64,000 bases of DNA from Rs1 sp029027825 (lineage in GTDB: Bacteria; Pseudomonadota; Gammaproteobacteria; Pseudomonadales; Balneatricaceae). The translations under genes were made by a program, and so were the position numbers. The stretch is from positions 3,286,001 through 3,350,000 of the forward strand of contig CP093399.1 in the NCBI GenBank assembly GCA_029027825.1, in the 5' to 3' direction. The notes under the pieces are model-generated. The model was not told the origin of the DNA. It saw nothing but the letters and a program-made list of their open reading frames with translations, and did no database searches. Positions within the stretch are counted from its first letter, which is position 1. Each line of letters starts with the position of its first letter. Shown piece by piece: positions 1-9,985 of the stretch.

Positions 1-240
1 CGCGATAAAGACCTATACTCATAAATCAACTTCACTCAATAAGTTAATAAGAATCAACCCCTTATCGCATTATTATTTTATTATAAACCTTTATTTAAAG
101 GCTAAAAGGGGAGAGATAGTGTACACATCTATGAGAGGTTGAACAATTTGCAGGCAGGGATCAGGTCAAAATACGACAAATTATGCCGGAGGTTTTCGAT
201 TTAACGACATTATTTGCTATTTTAAGTCATTGAAGCAATA
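1..240. other. Intergenic sequence downstream of damX
   Basis: A+T-rich sequence beyond the 3' end of the damX-like gene at the window edge. In many relatives dam (adenine methylase) follows damX, but no part of such a gene can be read here. I see no convincing terminator, tRNA or repeat. Confidence 0.4.
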
Positions 241-2265
241 TTATTTAATGGAGTTTTTCACGCTTTTTATGCTCTTTACCCATGGTTTTAGCCGCCTTAA
301 CTTGATCGGAAGCTTGGAAATAGCGGCATGCGCAGCAGCGCGACTTGAATATTGTCCGTAGACAATGACATTCCATGGCTGATTCTTAACCATTGTTTCA
401 AAGTGATACATCTTTTGCGAGCTTGCTGCACTTTTCAGAAATTTTATCACACTCGCCTCTGATTTAGCCGCTAATATCTGCAGTGTAAACCCTGAAGATG
501 GCCACTTTTTAATTGCGCTAGCCCCTGACCAATTTCCAACCTCAGGCGCTAAATTGGTGGCGATTGGTTGACTTTGCACTAGTCTTGCAGTGTCACTGGA
601 TGCTGTGCTAGCGATAATCACAGTATTATCAAGATCGGCTGTTACCAAGATGACTGGATCAGCCTCTCTGCCAGTAAAACTACTTTCTTGTACTTCAACA
701 CCCGCTTGAGTCGTCACCTGCGCACTTGGCTGAACTAACAGCTTAGGATTTATGTTCTGCTTGAGTAGCAGAGTTAGCTGATCTAAGCGCTGACTGATTT
801 TTTGCGCTGTTACAGCGTCAGTGTTCTCTTCTAAGCCAGTATGACTTTTTTTGTTACCAACCTTAACCCCAGACAAAATCGGGTCTTGAGCGCTATCTAT
901 AATATTATCAGCCGTCGATATCGCAGGGAGCTTTTCAACTGCTAGCAGCGCCTTTTTATCCGCTGATTGACGTTTTACATTAAGAGTTTCAGATAACTTA
1001 TCAGAACCATCTGAAAACTCGGCAGTTAGGTCAGTTGATGCTAACTGAACAGTGTCGGATACGCTTATTGTATCTAAATGTTGCAGCTTCTTATTACTGG
1101 TGTCTATACTACCTGGTACTTGATAAGTTAATGAGTTATCACTTTGTGCAACAGTATCACCGCTTTCAACACTCACATTATCTAATAATGATTCTTGAGC
1201 TTTAATTTTATCAGTGAGACTAGATATCTGATTTTCTAGCGACTCAGTAGCAGTTTGGTGCTCGTCCAATTCAGCTTTTATCACATTAATACTAGACGAA
1301 GACTGATCGCTATCCTCAATAGACGAGAACTCTTGGTTTTCTAAACTCTGATTACTAGCCTGCTGATTAAAATCAGGCGGTGCAGTATCCAATCCTATCG
1401 GGGCATCATCTACATCTGAAATAACTAATGGCAACTCCTGGCTGTCTTGACTGAGCTCACTATTAACGATTAACGGATCTTCTGAGGAATACTGCCAGAG
1501 AGAAACACCACTGATTCCCGTTAACAATAGGCCAATACCTATCATATGGGGGATTGGCAAAAAAAGTGCTTTTTGATTAAATTTTACTTTTCCCGATTGG
1601 ATGATTTCCGTAGTTAGCTTGGTCGTACGACCCGGATATCCTAATGATTTTTTATAAATGTCAGCAAGTTGCTTTTTACTAAAATCACCTCCTCGAACAA
1701 AGCGTAGCTGAATAAACTCTTCTGTTTCCAATTGTGTAAAAGGACTAAGTATTTCAGTGTGCAAATTACCAGAAAAATTATCATTTGTTACCAGCCCAGT
1801 AGCAAGCGAAGCTATTTTTTCAGAACCGCCTATAACAATAGCCATGCTGCCTTGATTTGCCTCCTGAAGATTAACCAGACTATCAATGGCATCACCTTTC
1901 ATGAAGTCAGCATTATCAATTAAAATCAATAATTTTAGCTGTTGATTCTTTAAATTTTCAATCTTTTGATGTAACTGGATTAAAGGGTCTTCGCCACTGC
2001 CTTCACTAGGCTGTACTATTTCATCAATCGCATTATTAAGTAACTGATGAAGCATCGACACGTTAGTCGTTTGTTCAATATTAAGCAGCAATATACACGT
2101 ATTATCTTCATTAGATAGATGCTGAAGTTGCTTAATTATTGTTGAAACTCCGGCACCGGAGCTTCCTGATAAGATCAGAAAAGTATTAGTAAAACGTAGT
2201 AAATGCACTAATTTATCTACTAACTGCAATCTCGAAGGGGGTTCGAAATACAAATCATCCGACAT
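241..2265 (-). CDS. damX: DamX-like protein: AAA ATPase-type N-terminus, one membrane segment, C-terminal SPOR domain
   Basis: 674 aa. The N-terminal ~220 residues resemble an ExeA/DamX-type AAA domain, with a P-loop at about residues 34-42 (GSSGAGVST) and a Walker B-like LLILIDNAD near 112-120. The P-loop has Val where the usual Lys sits, so ATP hydrolysis is doubtful. A hydrophobic segment at about 235-257 (IPHMIGIGLLLTGISGVSLW) is followed by a long Ser/Gln/Asp-rich linker. The last ~80 residues (FTLQILAAKSEASV...PWNVIVYGQYSSRAAAHAAI) look like a SPOR domain, which binds denuded peptidoglycan at the division septum. It is the last gene of the aroB-side string, matching the conserved aroK-aroB-damX order. 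The name rests on context plus domain order, because the linker is not conserved. Confidence 0.8.
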   Translation of the reverse strand: MSDDLYFEPPSRLQLVDKLVHLLRFTNTFLILSGSSGAGVSTIIKQLQHLSNEDNTCILLLNIEQTTNVSMLHQLLNNAIDEIVQPSEGSGEDPLIQLHQKIENLKNQQLKLLILIDNADFMKGDAIDSLVNLQEANQGSMAIVIGGSEKIASLATGLVTNDNFSGNLHTEILSPFTQLETEEFIQLRFVRGGDFSKKQLADIYKKSLGYPGRTTKLTTEIIQSGKVKFNQKALFLPIPHMIGIGLLLTGISGVSLWQYSSEDPLIVNSELSQDSQELPLVISDVDDAPIGLDTAPPDFNQQASNQSLENQEFSSIEDSDQSSSSINVIKAELDEHQTATESLENQISSLTDKIKAQESLLDNVSVESGDTVAQSDNSLTYQVPGSIDTSNKKLQHLDTISVSDTVQLASTDLTAEFSDGSDKLSETLNVKRQSADKKALLAVEKLPAISTADNIIDSAQDPILSGVKVGNKKSHTGLEENTDAVTAQKISQRLDQLTLLLKQNINPKLLVQPSAQVTTQAGVEVQESSFTGREADPVILVTADLDNTVIIASTASSDTARLVQSQPIATNLAPEVGNWSGASAIKKWPSSGFTLQILAAKSEASVIKFLKSAASSQKMYHFETMVKNQPWNVIVYGQYSSRAAAHAAISKLPIKLRRLKPWVKSIKSVKNSIK

Positions 2266-2446
2266 TTTTACATTTATCCTCTAATGTAACTAGCTTTGAT
2301 CCATAGACCAATAGCTAGTACCAAAACTCTATTTCTCAATTTTAGAACCAGTATAAGCCGCTGCAGAAAAAAACAAGCACCCTTTCTCAATAGCTGATAT
2401 CACCAGCAAAACCTTATTGAAATGTCCTGTTCAATAAAGGTAAGCT

Positions 2447-2494
2447 CACTATTACACTATTACACTATTACACTATTACACTGTTACACTGTTA
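2447..2494. repeat. 8-bp tandem repeat, six units
   Basis: Six head-to-tail units directly before the 3' end of aroB: CACTATTA four times, then CACTGTTA twice. It is a simple microsatellite-like array in the damX/aroB gap and could vary in copy number by slippage. Confidence 0.9.
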
Positions 2495-2507
2495 CCGCAC
2501 ATGTATG

Positions 2508-3599
2508 CTAGAGCAATCTCTGTCTTGATAGAGATAATGTTTCTTTGAGTAAATTCATATCAAATTTATCAGTGACGATAGCTCGACCTAATTTCTCAAG
2601 TAATACTAACCTAATATGGCCATCAAATACTTTTTTATCGACACTCATTATACTCAAAAAGTCATCTTCAGACATGTTTTCAGGGGGGTGAATGGGCAAG
2701 TTAGCTGATATAAATAACTTTTTAGTACGCTCCAGTAAACTTCTTTCAATCCAGCCTAAGCGATGTGATAAATCTAACGCCATAACTGTACCTACAGCCA
2801 CTGCTTCACCATGTAACCAATTCCCATAGCCTTGGTGGGTTTCAATAGCATGACCAAATGTGTGCCCTAAATTTAACCAGGCCCTAATCCCTTGCTCTTT
2901 TTCATCGACAGCCACTACCTCAGCTTTGATTTCACAAGATCTTTGCACTGCATAACACATAGCATCTACATTTTTTGCGAGCAGCCCACCAATATTTTTT
3001 TCTAACCAAACAAAAAATTCCGGGTCGTAAATCAAACCATATTTAATCACTTCAGCAAGACCCGCTGATACTTCTCTCGCTGGTAGAGTGCTAAAGAAAT
3101 TAATATCAGCGATTACCATTTGCGGCTGGTAAAACGCACCTATCATATTTTTACCCAGAGGATGATTAACCCCAGTCTTTCCTCCGACTGAAGAATCTAC
3201 TTGTGACAACAGCGTTGTGGGCATTTGTATAAAATTGACCCCGCGCTGATAACAAGCTGCAGCGAAACCGGTCATATCACCAATAACACCTCCTCCCAAA
3301 GCAATCAGAGTAGTAGTCCTATTGTGCTGTGATTTCAATAACTGATCAAAAATCAAATTGACATGCTGTAAATTTTTATACTGCTCCCCATCGGGAAGAA
3401 CTACTCGGTCAAGCTTAAAGGAGGTATTTGAAAAAAGAGCGCAAACTTTATCCATATACAGTGCCGCAACAGTTTCGTTACTGACAATCATGACTTGCTG
3501 ACCACTTATATACTTGGCAACATCCACTTTTTGTAAAATATCTGACCCTATAAAAATAGGATAACTGCGACTACCAAGCTCAACTCTTAAAGAGTTCAA
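2508..3599 (-). CDS. aroB: 3-dehydroquinate synthase
   Basis: Converts DAHP to 3-dehydroquinate, the second step of the shikimate pathway; NAD- and divalent-metal-dependent, cytoplasmic. The family's NAD-binding stretch (ALGGGVIGDMTGFAAACYQRG) and the DSSVGGKTGVNHPLGKN block are intact, as is the metal-ligand region LNLGHTFGHAIE. An upstream GTG at 3623 is possible, but a GGAGA motif lies 6 bases before a TTG at 3599. That TTG gives a 363-aa protein starting NSLRVELGSRSYPIFIG, the family's usual beginning and length, so I prefer it. Downstream of aroK on the same strand, with a 264-base gap. Confidence 0.95.
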   Translation of the reverse strand: MNSLRVELGSRSYPIFIGSDILQKVDVAKYISGQQVMIVSNETVAALYMDKVCALFSNTSFKLDRVVLPDGEQYKNLQHVNLIFDQLLKSQHNRTTTLIALGGGVIGDMTGFAAACYQRGVNFIQMPTTLLSQVDSSVGGKTGVNHPLGKNMIGAFYQPQMVIADINFFSTLPAREVSAGLAEVIKYGLIYDPEFFVWLEKNIGGLLAKNVDAMCYAVQRSCEIKAEVVAVDEKEQGIRAWLNLGHTFGHAIETHQGYGNWLHGEAVAVGTVMALDLSHRLGWIERSLLERTKKLFISANLPIHPPENMSEDDFLSIMSVDKKVFDGHIRLVLLEKLGRAIVTDKFDMNLLKETLSLSRQRLL

Positions 3600-3863
3600 A
3601 GTATTTCTCCATAAATATAACACTTACACACACCAAAATAACCTAAGCTATTTAACATCTTAATATCTAATATCGGTATTTTAAAAAGTATGTGTAAAGA
3701 ATAAATCGAATACATGATGATAACAATACGTCAATTATATTGACTTAAAAGCCCACCAGAAATATTTCACGATAATAAAGGTTTCTACTTTGAATTATCC
3801 ATGAAAGCATCAGAATTTTACTAAAAAAGGTGACATATTCAAATGAATTTAATTCACTAGCGC

Positions 3864-4385
3864 CTAAGGCAGCACTTTTTCAATTTTCTGCAGCTTTTTG
3901 ACAATTTCGGTAACGACCGACTTTGGATGCCGTTTATCAGTAGAAATCGTAAAATCACTTACCTGATCATAAAAAGGCTCACGCTGAATCATTAATTTAG
4001 TCAACACATCGCGTGGCGAATCTGCCTGTAATAAGGGTCTATTTTTATCTTTAGCCGTACGTTCAAGCTGCTGTTGCACGGTAGTTTGAAGGTAAATGAC
4101 TATTCCCCTCGCACTTAAATTTTCCCGGTTTTTAGCGTTTAGCACCGCCCCACCACCAGTGGCTATGATTGAAGGAGAACGCAAGGTAACTTCTGCTATG
4201 GTTTGCTCTTCACGCAATCGAAAACCGGCTTCTCCTTCAATGTCAAAAATCCAGGGTATATTTGCACCCGCACGCTCTTCAATTACCTTATCTATATCGT
4301 AAAATGGGGAATTTAATTCTTTAGAGAGCAGTAATCCTATGGTACTTTTACCTGCTCCCATTGGACCTACGAGGAATATATTCAA
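3864..4385 (-). CDS. aroK: Shikimate kinase
   Basis: Phosphorylates shikimate at the 3-hydroxyl using ATP. 173 aa, the usual length. It has a P-loop GPMGAGKST at residues 7-15, the shikimate-binding D (YDIDKVIEE) and R (FRLREE), the GGG motif (IIATGGGAV) and a lid with R-P-L-L. The start is a TTG preceded by AAGGT; the protein then begins NIFLVGPMGAGKS as in homologues. It lies 8 bases downstream of pilQ, so it is probably co-transcribed with the pilus operon, a conserved arrangement in gammaproteobacteria. Confidence 0.96.
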   Translation of the reverse strand: MNIFLVGPMGAGKSTIGLLLSKELNSPFYDIDKVIEERAGANIPWIFDIEGEAGFRLREEQTIAEVTLRSPSIIATGGGAVLNAKNRENLSARGIVIYLQTTVQQQLERTAKDKNRPLLQADSPRDVLTKLMIQREPFYDQVSDFTISTDKRHPKSVVTEIVKKLQKIEKVLP

Positions 4386-4393
4386 TATGGACC

Positions 4394-6502
4394 TTAATTA
4401 CTAACTAAACTTTTCCGAATTAATCTTGGGGTAATAAAAATTAATAACTCATTCTTTTTCTCTGATTTTTTAGTCTGTCGAAACAGCGCACCAAAAAAAG
4501 GTAAATCACCCAGCACTGGAGTTTTTGCAATTGCACTAGTTATTTCATTTCTATACACACCACCTAACACAATAGTATCTCCAGCCTTGACTATAACAGA
4601 AGTTTTTAACGAGTTTTTATTAATACTTACTTCACCGTTTGGCAAAACTAGGCCGATAGAGTCTTGGGTTAGCTCAAGTTCTAAAGCTATCTGATCACCG
4701 GGAGTAATCTGCGGAGTCACTTTTAATGATAAAACAACATCTTTAAATTGAACAGTAGGTGTACCATCTTTAACCACTACATAAGGTAGTTCTTGCCCAG
4801 ATTCAATCTCTGCGGTTTGACCATTGGTGGTAATAATTTTCGGTTGAGATACTATTTCTGCATCACCAGTTGTACTTAGTGCCGAAATTTCGGCACTTAA
4901 CTTTAAACCATTTGAACCAACATACCCCAATCTTATTGCAGACTGAGGGGACACCCCTAGATCAACAGCCAAAGGAGCTGCACCAAGGCTACCATTACCA
5001 GCACCATTAATGTCGTATTTACCACTTTGTCCAGCATAACCCAAACCCCACCGAACACCTAAATCTTTACTTATATCACTTGAAGCAACCACCAACTTAG
5101 CTTCTATCATTATTTGCGACACTGCCACATCAAACCTCGCCAGCGTATGGCGAATCACTGCTAATTGTTTTTCAGTTTCTCGTACCATCAATACGTTAGT
5201 CGCATCGTCAGCCAGCACAAATCCTCGCTTGCTTACTAAGCTCGCCTCTTGAAGACGAGCCTTCATATCAGAGGATTTACGATAATTAATCTGAATAAAC
5301 TCTGTTTCAATTGGCAGTAGTTCTTCAATTTGCTTTTGCCCCTCAAGCTCCATTCTTTCGCGCTCTGCCAGTTTAGCGGCCGGTGCTATCAATAAAACAT
5401 TACCAACCAAACGTTTATCTAAACCTCTAGTTTTCAATACTAAATCTAATGCTTGATCCCAAGGAACATTTTGCAGCCTTAAAGTAATGCTCCCCGACAC
5501 ACTATCATCTACCACCAAATTCTTTTGTGCCACTTCTGATATGATTTGTAGCACTGAGCGAATTTTTACATTTTGAAAATTTAAATCAATTTTTTCTCCA
5601 GTAAATTGCTTTTTTATAGAAGGTGACTTGTTTCTAACTCCGCTATTTGTTGCCCCATAACGTTTCTTTCGAGAGGGCCAAAAATCTACAATTAACTCCC
5701 GCCCTACTTGATAAGATTTAAATTTATAAGGTTTAGCACTAGGTTTTATCAATATTCCAGTGTTTTGACCTTGAGAAAAGGTATCAATAAACATTACTGG
5801 CGTATCAAAATCTTGTACGTCCAAGCGTTTATTTAATTCATCCGACAAAACGGCACCCGTTAAATTAACGATGACATTATGCCCTTCCTCAAACACTTCT
5901 GTTCCTGATCTAGAATTAGATAGCTGAATCTTAACCCGTCCAATACCGTTCTCAGCTCGTTCGAAATCAATTCCCTGCACCCTTGTACGTTTTTCAACAG
6001 GTTCATCTGTAATGGAAGCCATAGTTTGATTCGATATCACTTGGGTATTACTTACAGCAGCTTCACTTAATTGCTGGTTTTCATCTAGAATAATAAATAG
6101 ATTATTTCCCTCTGAATACGAACTATAATTCGTCAATCTATTTAAGTTCGCAACAAGCCGCAAACGTCCTTTCACTTGTACTAAATCTACCGATCTTAAA
6201 GATTGCTGCCCAATCGTGTAATTGTTATTTGAGGTGCCGTTTTCGACTCCCCACATATCGATTAGTACTCTATCAGGATTCTTTAGTACAAATGCGGTAG
6301 GAACCGGTGGTGGGAAATCAAATTCCATTTTCAGTTCTATTTTACCCGGGCTCAATTGCTGAGTATCAAACTTTAACAGTAAAATATCCTTCGCCATCAA
6401 GTTACCACTAATAACAATAGCGAACAAAAAGATAAAACTTAATTTACAAAGACGACACGATCTAAGTACAACCTTCATGAGAAGGCTAATTTCAGTGAAC
6501 AT
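4394..6502 (-). CDS. pilQ: Type IV pilus secretin PilQ
   Basis: Outer-membrane channel through which the type IV pilus is extruded. 702 aa. A hydrophobic signal-type segment at about residues 20-36 (LSFIFLFAIVISGNLMAKD) is followed by two AMIN-like beta domains that bind peptidoglycan, an STN/N0 domain at about 300-370 (KIDLNFQNVKIRSVLQIISEVA), an N1-like domain, and the secretin core (about 455-700) with VVLSLKVTPQITPGDQIALELE and TPVLGDLPFFGALFR. An AGGGA motif precedes the chosen ATG; an alternative ATG lies 8 codons later. 9 bases downstream of pilP. Confidence 0.96.
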   Translation of the reverse strand: MFTEISLLMKVVLRSCRLCKLSFIFLFAIVISGNLMAKDILLLKFDTQQLSPGKIELKMEFDFPPPVPTAFVLKNPDRVLIDMWGVENGTSNNNYTIGQQSLRSVDLVQVKGRLRLVANLNRLTNYSSYSEGNNLFIILDENQQLSEAAVSNTQVISNQTMASITDEPVEKRTRVQGIDFERAENGIGRVKIQLSNSRSGTEVFEEGHNVIVNLTGAVLSDELNKRLDVQDFDTPVMFIDTFSQGQNTGILIKPSAKPYKFKSYQVGRELIVDFWPSRKKRYGATNSGVRNKSPSIKKQFTGEKIDLNFQNVKIRSVLQIISEVAQKNLVVDDSVSGSITLRLQNVPWDQALDLVLKTRGLDKRLVGNVLLIAPAAKLAERERMELEGQKQIEELLPIETEFIQINYRKSSDMKARLQEASLVSKRGFVLADDATNVLMVRETEKQLAVIRHTLARFDVAVSQIMIEAKLVVASSDISKDLGVRWGLGYAGQSGKYDINGAGNGSLGAAPLAVDLGVSPQSAIRLGYVGSNGLKLSAEISALSTTGDAEIVSQPKIITTNGQTAEIESGQELPYVVVKDGTPTVQFKDVVLSLKVTPQITPGDQIALELELTQDSIGLVLPNGEVSINKNSLKTSVIVKAGDTIVLGGVYRNEITSAIAKTPVLGDLPFFGALFRQTKKSEKKNELLIFITPRLIRKSLVSN

Positions 6503-6511
6503 ATATTTTCC

Positions 6512-7084
6512 CTATGGATCCTTTGGCTGGTCAAGTTCAATACTCCTAGGCCGGGTTATCCACCCCCCTCTACCATTAGATATTATTTCAATTAGCTTGA
6601 TTTTTGTAGCATTAACAATGACAACTTTCCCATGATCAAATCCCATGTAATCATCAATAGTGACTCTATGAATCTCTCCTTTTGGATCAACTATTAGCGC
6701 CCACATCCCTTTTACTCCTTTAGAGATGCTGCCTACCATTACCAAATCCTTCACTGAAAATCTTTCGAGATAAACTTTCCGTCTATCATTATTTGGAGCA
6801 GATACATTACCTAGGTCAACGATTTCAGCAATATTATCGCCATCATCATCTGGAACAAACTGCACCACAGCCACAAAAGGATTTCTCAATGCAGTACCTT
6901 CATACACAAAAGCTTCGTAAGCTTCAAATACCGGTAACGACTTGATAGGCCTGGAAGGTCTGGTTTGTACTTCAGAGACATACCTTTCAATATCATCAAC
7001 ATTATCAACCCATACGCATCCAGAGAGCAATACAGCAGAGAATAACATTATCAACTTTTTGATCTGTGATTTATTCATCGTCAT
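6512..7084 (-). CDS. pilP: Type IV pilus assembly lipoprotein PilP
   Basis: 190 aa. The N-terminal signal has a lipobox (LLSGC, Cys at about residue 22), so the protein is probably lipid-anchored in the inner membrane. The C-terminal half is the PilP beta-sandwich (LERFSVKDLVMVGSISKGVKGMWALIVDPKGEIHRV...DYMGFDHGKV). PilP links the PilN/PilO inner-membrane platform to PilQ. Its start overlaps the end of pilO by 14 bases, indicating translational coupling. Confidence 0.95.
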   Translation of the reverse strand: MTMNKSQIKKLIMLFSAVLLSGCVWVDNVDDIERYVSEVQTRPSRPIKSLPVFEAYEAFVYEGTALRNPFVAVVQFVPDDDGDNIAEIVDLGNVSAPNNDRRKVYLERFSVKDLVMVGSISKGVKGMWALIVDPKGEIHRVTIDDYMGFDHGKVVIVNATKIKLIEIISNGRGGWITRPRSIELDQPKDP

Positions 7085-7670
7085 TCCGATACGTTTTGGC
7101 TGTAATTGATATATTTAAAACACCATCAGAATTGGGTGTTAGATTAAAATCATGCAGAGTGACTATACGTTTAATTCCAGCAATACCACTGACAAAATTC
7201 CCCACTTGATGATAAGTTCCCTTTGCAGATATTTGGATTGGCAATTCAATATAATACTTATCCTTGCGCTCAGCCTGCAATACAAGACTATTGATCGACA
7301 GCCCTGATTCAATTCCGATATTGGTAATATCTTCAAGCAAACCTGGAACTTCCTTCCGAGTGGGTAGTTGACGCCTAATTTCTTTAAACTGTTCTTCCAC
7401 ATCAGCCATTTGTTTACGTAAAGCGGCTAAATTTGCAACTCTATTGGCGATAGCTGCATATTCAGTTTTCAATTGTTCTTCACTGCGAATTTTACCTTCT
7501 AATACTTGTTCTTTATCACTAATATAAAGATGCATTCCTAAAAGGAAAACCAATACGAAAAGTATAATATAGGTAATTACTTTAATACCAATAGGCCAGG
7601 CGCCCGCAGCAGAAAGGTCTAAATTATTAGGGTCAAAGCCTTGAAATGACTGCTTAAATTTATCAATCAC
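7071..7670 (-). CDS. pilO: Type IV pilus assembly protein PilO
   Basis: 199 aa. Short cytoplasmic N-terminus, one transmembrane helix at about 30-46 (VITYIILFVLVFLLGMHLYI), a coiled coil at about 52-100 and a periplasmic ferredoxin-like C-terminal domain. Forms heterodimers with PilN that align the secretin with the motor. The start overlaps the pilN stop by 4 bases. Confidence 0.95.
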   Translation of the reverse strand: MIDKFKQSFQGFDPNNLDLSAAGAWPIGIKVITYIILFVLVFLLGMHLYISDKEQVLEGKIRSEEQLKTEYAAIANRVANLAALRKQMADVEEQFKEIRRQLPTRKEVPGLLEDITNIGIESGLSINSLVLQAERKDKYYIELPIQISAKGTYHQVGNFVSGIAGIKRIVTLHDFNLTPNSDGVLNISITAKTYRNDDE

Positions 7671-8206
7671 TTTTGTTTTCCTTTTGACAACGGAACATCG
7701 AGATTAAAGCTTCTGTCAGATTCCCTAGCGCCGACAGTCGTTAAGTTAGGCTCTCCAAACCACTGCGAACCATTTAAATTTCTCATTAATTCTGAAACAT
7801 TTTGATTGCGATTCGCCAAACCATTTATTATCAATTTTTCACCGCTTCTAACCAGTGAAGTATAATACAATTTTTCTGGTAGCACGCGAATCAACTCATC
7901 AAAATATCGCACAATTAAAGGCCGACTCCCCTGCAAAGTTTGAATTGTATTCAGCCTTGCCAAGCGCTTTGCCTTTAGTTTTTTAAGGTTTTCAATTTCC
8001 TGAATTTTAGTTTTAAGCTGATCAATTTCTACCTTCAAAAACTGAATACGAACATCTTGTCTGCTGGTTTGCTGATCAAAATATTCTCCTAGAATAAAAA
8101 CACCCCCTCCAGCCAAAAGAAAAGTAAGAATTAAGCTCGTCATAAAGCTCTTCTGTGCTTCTTCATTTTTTTCTTCACGCCAGGATCTTAAATTAATTTT
8201 TACCAT
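7667..8206 (-). CDS. pilN: Type IV pilus assembly protein PilN
   Basis: 179 aa. The conserved cytoplasmic N-terminal motif INLRSWREE (residues 4-12) binds PilM. A transmembrane helix follows (SFMTSLILTFLLAGGGVFILGEYF), then a periplasmic coiled coil and a ferredoxin-like domain. 10 bases downstream of pilM. Confidence 0.95.
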   Translation of the reverse strand: MVKINLRSWREEKNEEAQKSFMTSLILTFLLAGGGVFILGEYFDQQTSRQDVRIQFLKVEIDQLKTKIQEIENLKKLKAKRLARLNTIQTLQGSRPLIVRYFDELIRVLPEKLYYTSLVRSGEKLIINGLANRNQNVSELMRNLNGSQWFGEPNLTTVGARESDRSFNLDVPLSKGKQK

Positions 8207-8216
8207 GAATTACCTA

Positions 8217-9275
8217 TCAATCAAAAAATCGTAACGCCAAACCACAAGCCTTAACTAAAACAGGGGCTTCTTTATTCAAGCGCTCTTTATTAATTTTTGC
8301 CTGAATGTCCATATTGGCAAAAGGATCTGCCAACTCTACCGCTATACCTAATTCTTCTTCTAAAATATCAACTAAACCTTTAATCGAAGCACATCCACCA
8401 CTAATATAAATTTTGGACAATTGATTTTGCACATTCGATGAGTAATAAAACTGCAAAGCCCTAGACACCTGCTGTTTAATCGTTTCTCTAAACGGCTCAA
8501 TCAACATCGCCTCTATTTCCATGCTGATTTCATTCAACCTGAATGATTGCTCTACTTCTTCAACCGTCATCCCGCACTGCACATGGATAGCATTAACCAA
8601 CTCATTACTGCCAAAACCTTGTTCTCGGTTATAAATAATCTGACCTTGAAACAAAACATTTAAAGTCATAGTTGAAGCACCGATATCTATTGAAGCTATC
8701 GGATCATTATTTTGTATAGATTCTCTGTTCAAAAAAGAAAGCAGTCTTTCAATAGCAAAAGTATCAACATCGACTATGTCACACTTCAATCCCGCTGAAT
8801 TTACAGCAGCCTCTCGCTGCAGCACATCATTATTACGACAGGCGACCAATACAATATCATTAAGTTCCGGATTAGTAGAGTGGGGACCTTGTACTACGAA
8901 ATCAATAGCGACTTCATCCAGCGGATAGGGGATAAATTGATCAGCTTCAATTTTTATCTGATCTTCTAATTCAGCTTCGGAAAACGCATTAGATAATTCT
9001 AAATGTTTGATAATAACCGCAGAAGAGGGGACTGATGTGATCGCATTAAATAATTTAGATCCGCAAATCTTAACCCCTTTCTCAATTGCTTCAGCAACCA
9101 CACCTAACTCTTGTACATGACCATCAACGACCGCAGACGCAGGCAAACCAACAATCGCATACGAATTCAAACATATTGTTCTCTTTTCATAGCTCAAGGC
9201 GACCAACTTCACCGAAGAAGATCCGATATCAACACCTAGCCATGTCGATGTTTTTTTATTAAAGAGACCAAACAA
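8217..9275 (-). CDS. pilM: Type IV pilus assembly ATPase-like protein PilM
   Basis: 352 aa, actin-like fold. The phosphate-1 region is LGVDIGSSSVKLVAL (residues 13-27), with a second phosphate motif ASIDIGASTMTLNVL near 194-208 and YISGGCASIKGLVDIL near 290. It is the cytoplasmic partner of PilN in the alignment complex. First gene of the pilMNOPQ-aroK string; the promoter should lie in the 980-base gap shared with the divergent PBP1A gene. Confidence 0.95.
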   Translation of the reverse strand: MFGLFNKKTSTWLGVDIGSSSVKLVALSYEKRTICLNSYAIVGLPASAVVDGHVQELGVVAEAIEKGVKICGSKLFNAITSVPSSAVIIKHLELSNAFSEAELEDQIKIEADQFIPYPLDEVAIDFVVQGPHSTNPELNDIVLVACRNNDVLQREAAVNSAGLKCDIVDVDTFAIERLLSFLNRESIQNNDPIASIDIGASTMTLNVLFQGQIIYNREQGFGSNELVNAIHVQCGMTVEEVEQSFRLNEISMEIEAMLIEPFRETIKQQVSRALQFYYSSNVQNQLSKIYISGGCASIKGLVDILEEELGIAVELADPFANMDIQAKINKERLNKEAPVLVKACGLALRFFD

Positions 9276-9534
9276 CTAATTTATCCTTATCACCAAACCC
9301 AACAAAACTGAGTATAATTTGCAAATACGAGACAAAAACACAAACAAATTAATCTTGCATTAATGCTGAGAGTATATTTAAAAAACACCTATAACTACAA
9401 AGACCTACATTAAAACATTAATCAATCACCTACCACAGCTTTTTAACTATTTTTAACTATTTATTAATCTCTACTTAAGTTTCAGCATTTAAACCAAACA
9501 GAACAAAAACTTAACTGATAAAAACACTCATTAT

Positions 9535-9693
9535 CCTGAATCCGTGACTTCAAAGTGAATACAGAGTGTAAGATATTGGTTTTACGGTGGAATTGAAAAA
9601 TCTTAGCTGCACCCGTAGGTTCAGTGGGCATTTTTCTAACCGCTGTAAAATCAAGAGCTTGCGCTATGTGGTGCAGTGAAGTCACTGATTCAG
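9535..9693 (+). repeat. Short repeat family 1 (MITE-like), copy 1
   Basis: 159-bp element. The left end CCTGAATCCGTGACTTC and the right end GAAGTCACTGATTCAG are near-perfect terminal inverted repeats. The interior (AGAGTGTAAGATATTGG, GAAAAATCTTAGCTGCACCC) recurs at 19111 and 19422. It has no transposase gene, so it is probably a non-autonomous mobile element. Confidence 0.85.
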
Positions 9694-9734
9694 TATTATA
9701 ATATCAATCAAGAAAATTTACATGATGACTACAT

Positions 9735-9985
9735 CTTGAACCCGTGACGACCAAGTGCAGACAGAGTGTAATCTAAATCAGTGATTCCTAAGCAGATAAT
9801 ACTATAAGATGTTGAATTAACAATAAATTGATAAGCAGTCACTGAATCTAATGGGACAGCTAGTGCTTTTTTATTCTGCCTTCATACCAATAGTTTACGC
9901 TCTACTCCTAGGTCAGCGGGTAGTTTTCTAGCCTCTGTAAATCAACAGCTTGCGCTATATGGCGCTGTAGAAGTCACTGATTCAG
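9735..9985 (+). repeat. Short repeat family 1, copy 2 (degenerate, enlarged)
   Basis: Begins with a weakened left end (TTGAACCCGTGACGACC) and AGAGTGTAA, and ends with a good right end (GAAGTCACTGATTCAG). The right half (GTTTTCTAGCCTCTGTAAATCAACAGCTTGCGC, seen in pieces) matches the family. The centre is about 90 bp longer than other copies and diverged, including an internal CAGTGATTC / GCAGTCACTGAATC pair that suggests nested insertion. Confidence 0.65.

Noticed and set aside
2447..2494. Possible CRISPR-like array
   Set aside because: Units are 8 bp and directly contiguous, with no spacers; it is a simple tandem repeat.
9482..9685. A 67-codon frame resembling one at 19366-19572
   Set aside because: The similarity comes from repeat family 1; copy 3 of the same repeat has a stop in that frame, so coding is not maintained.
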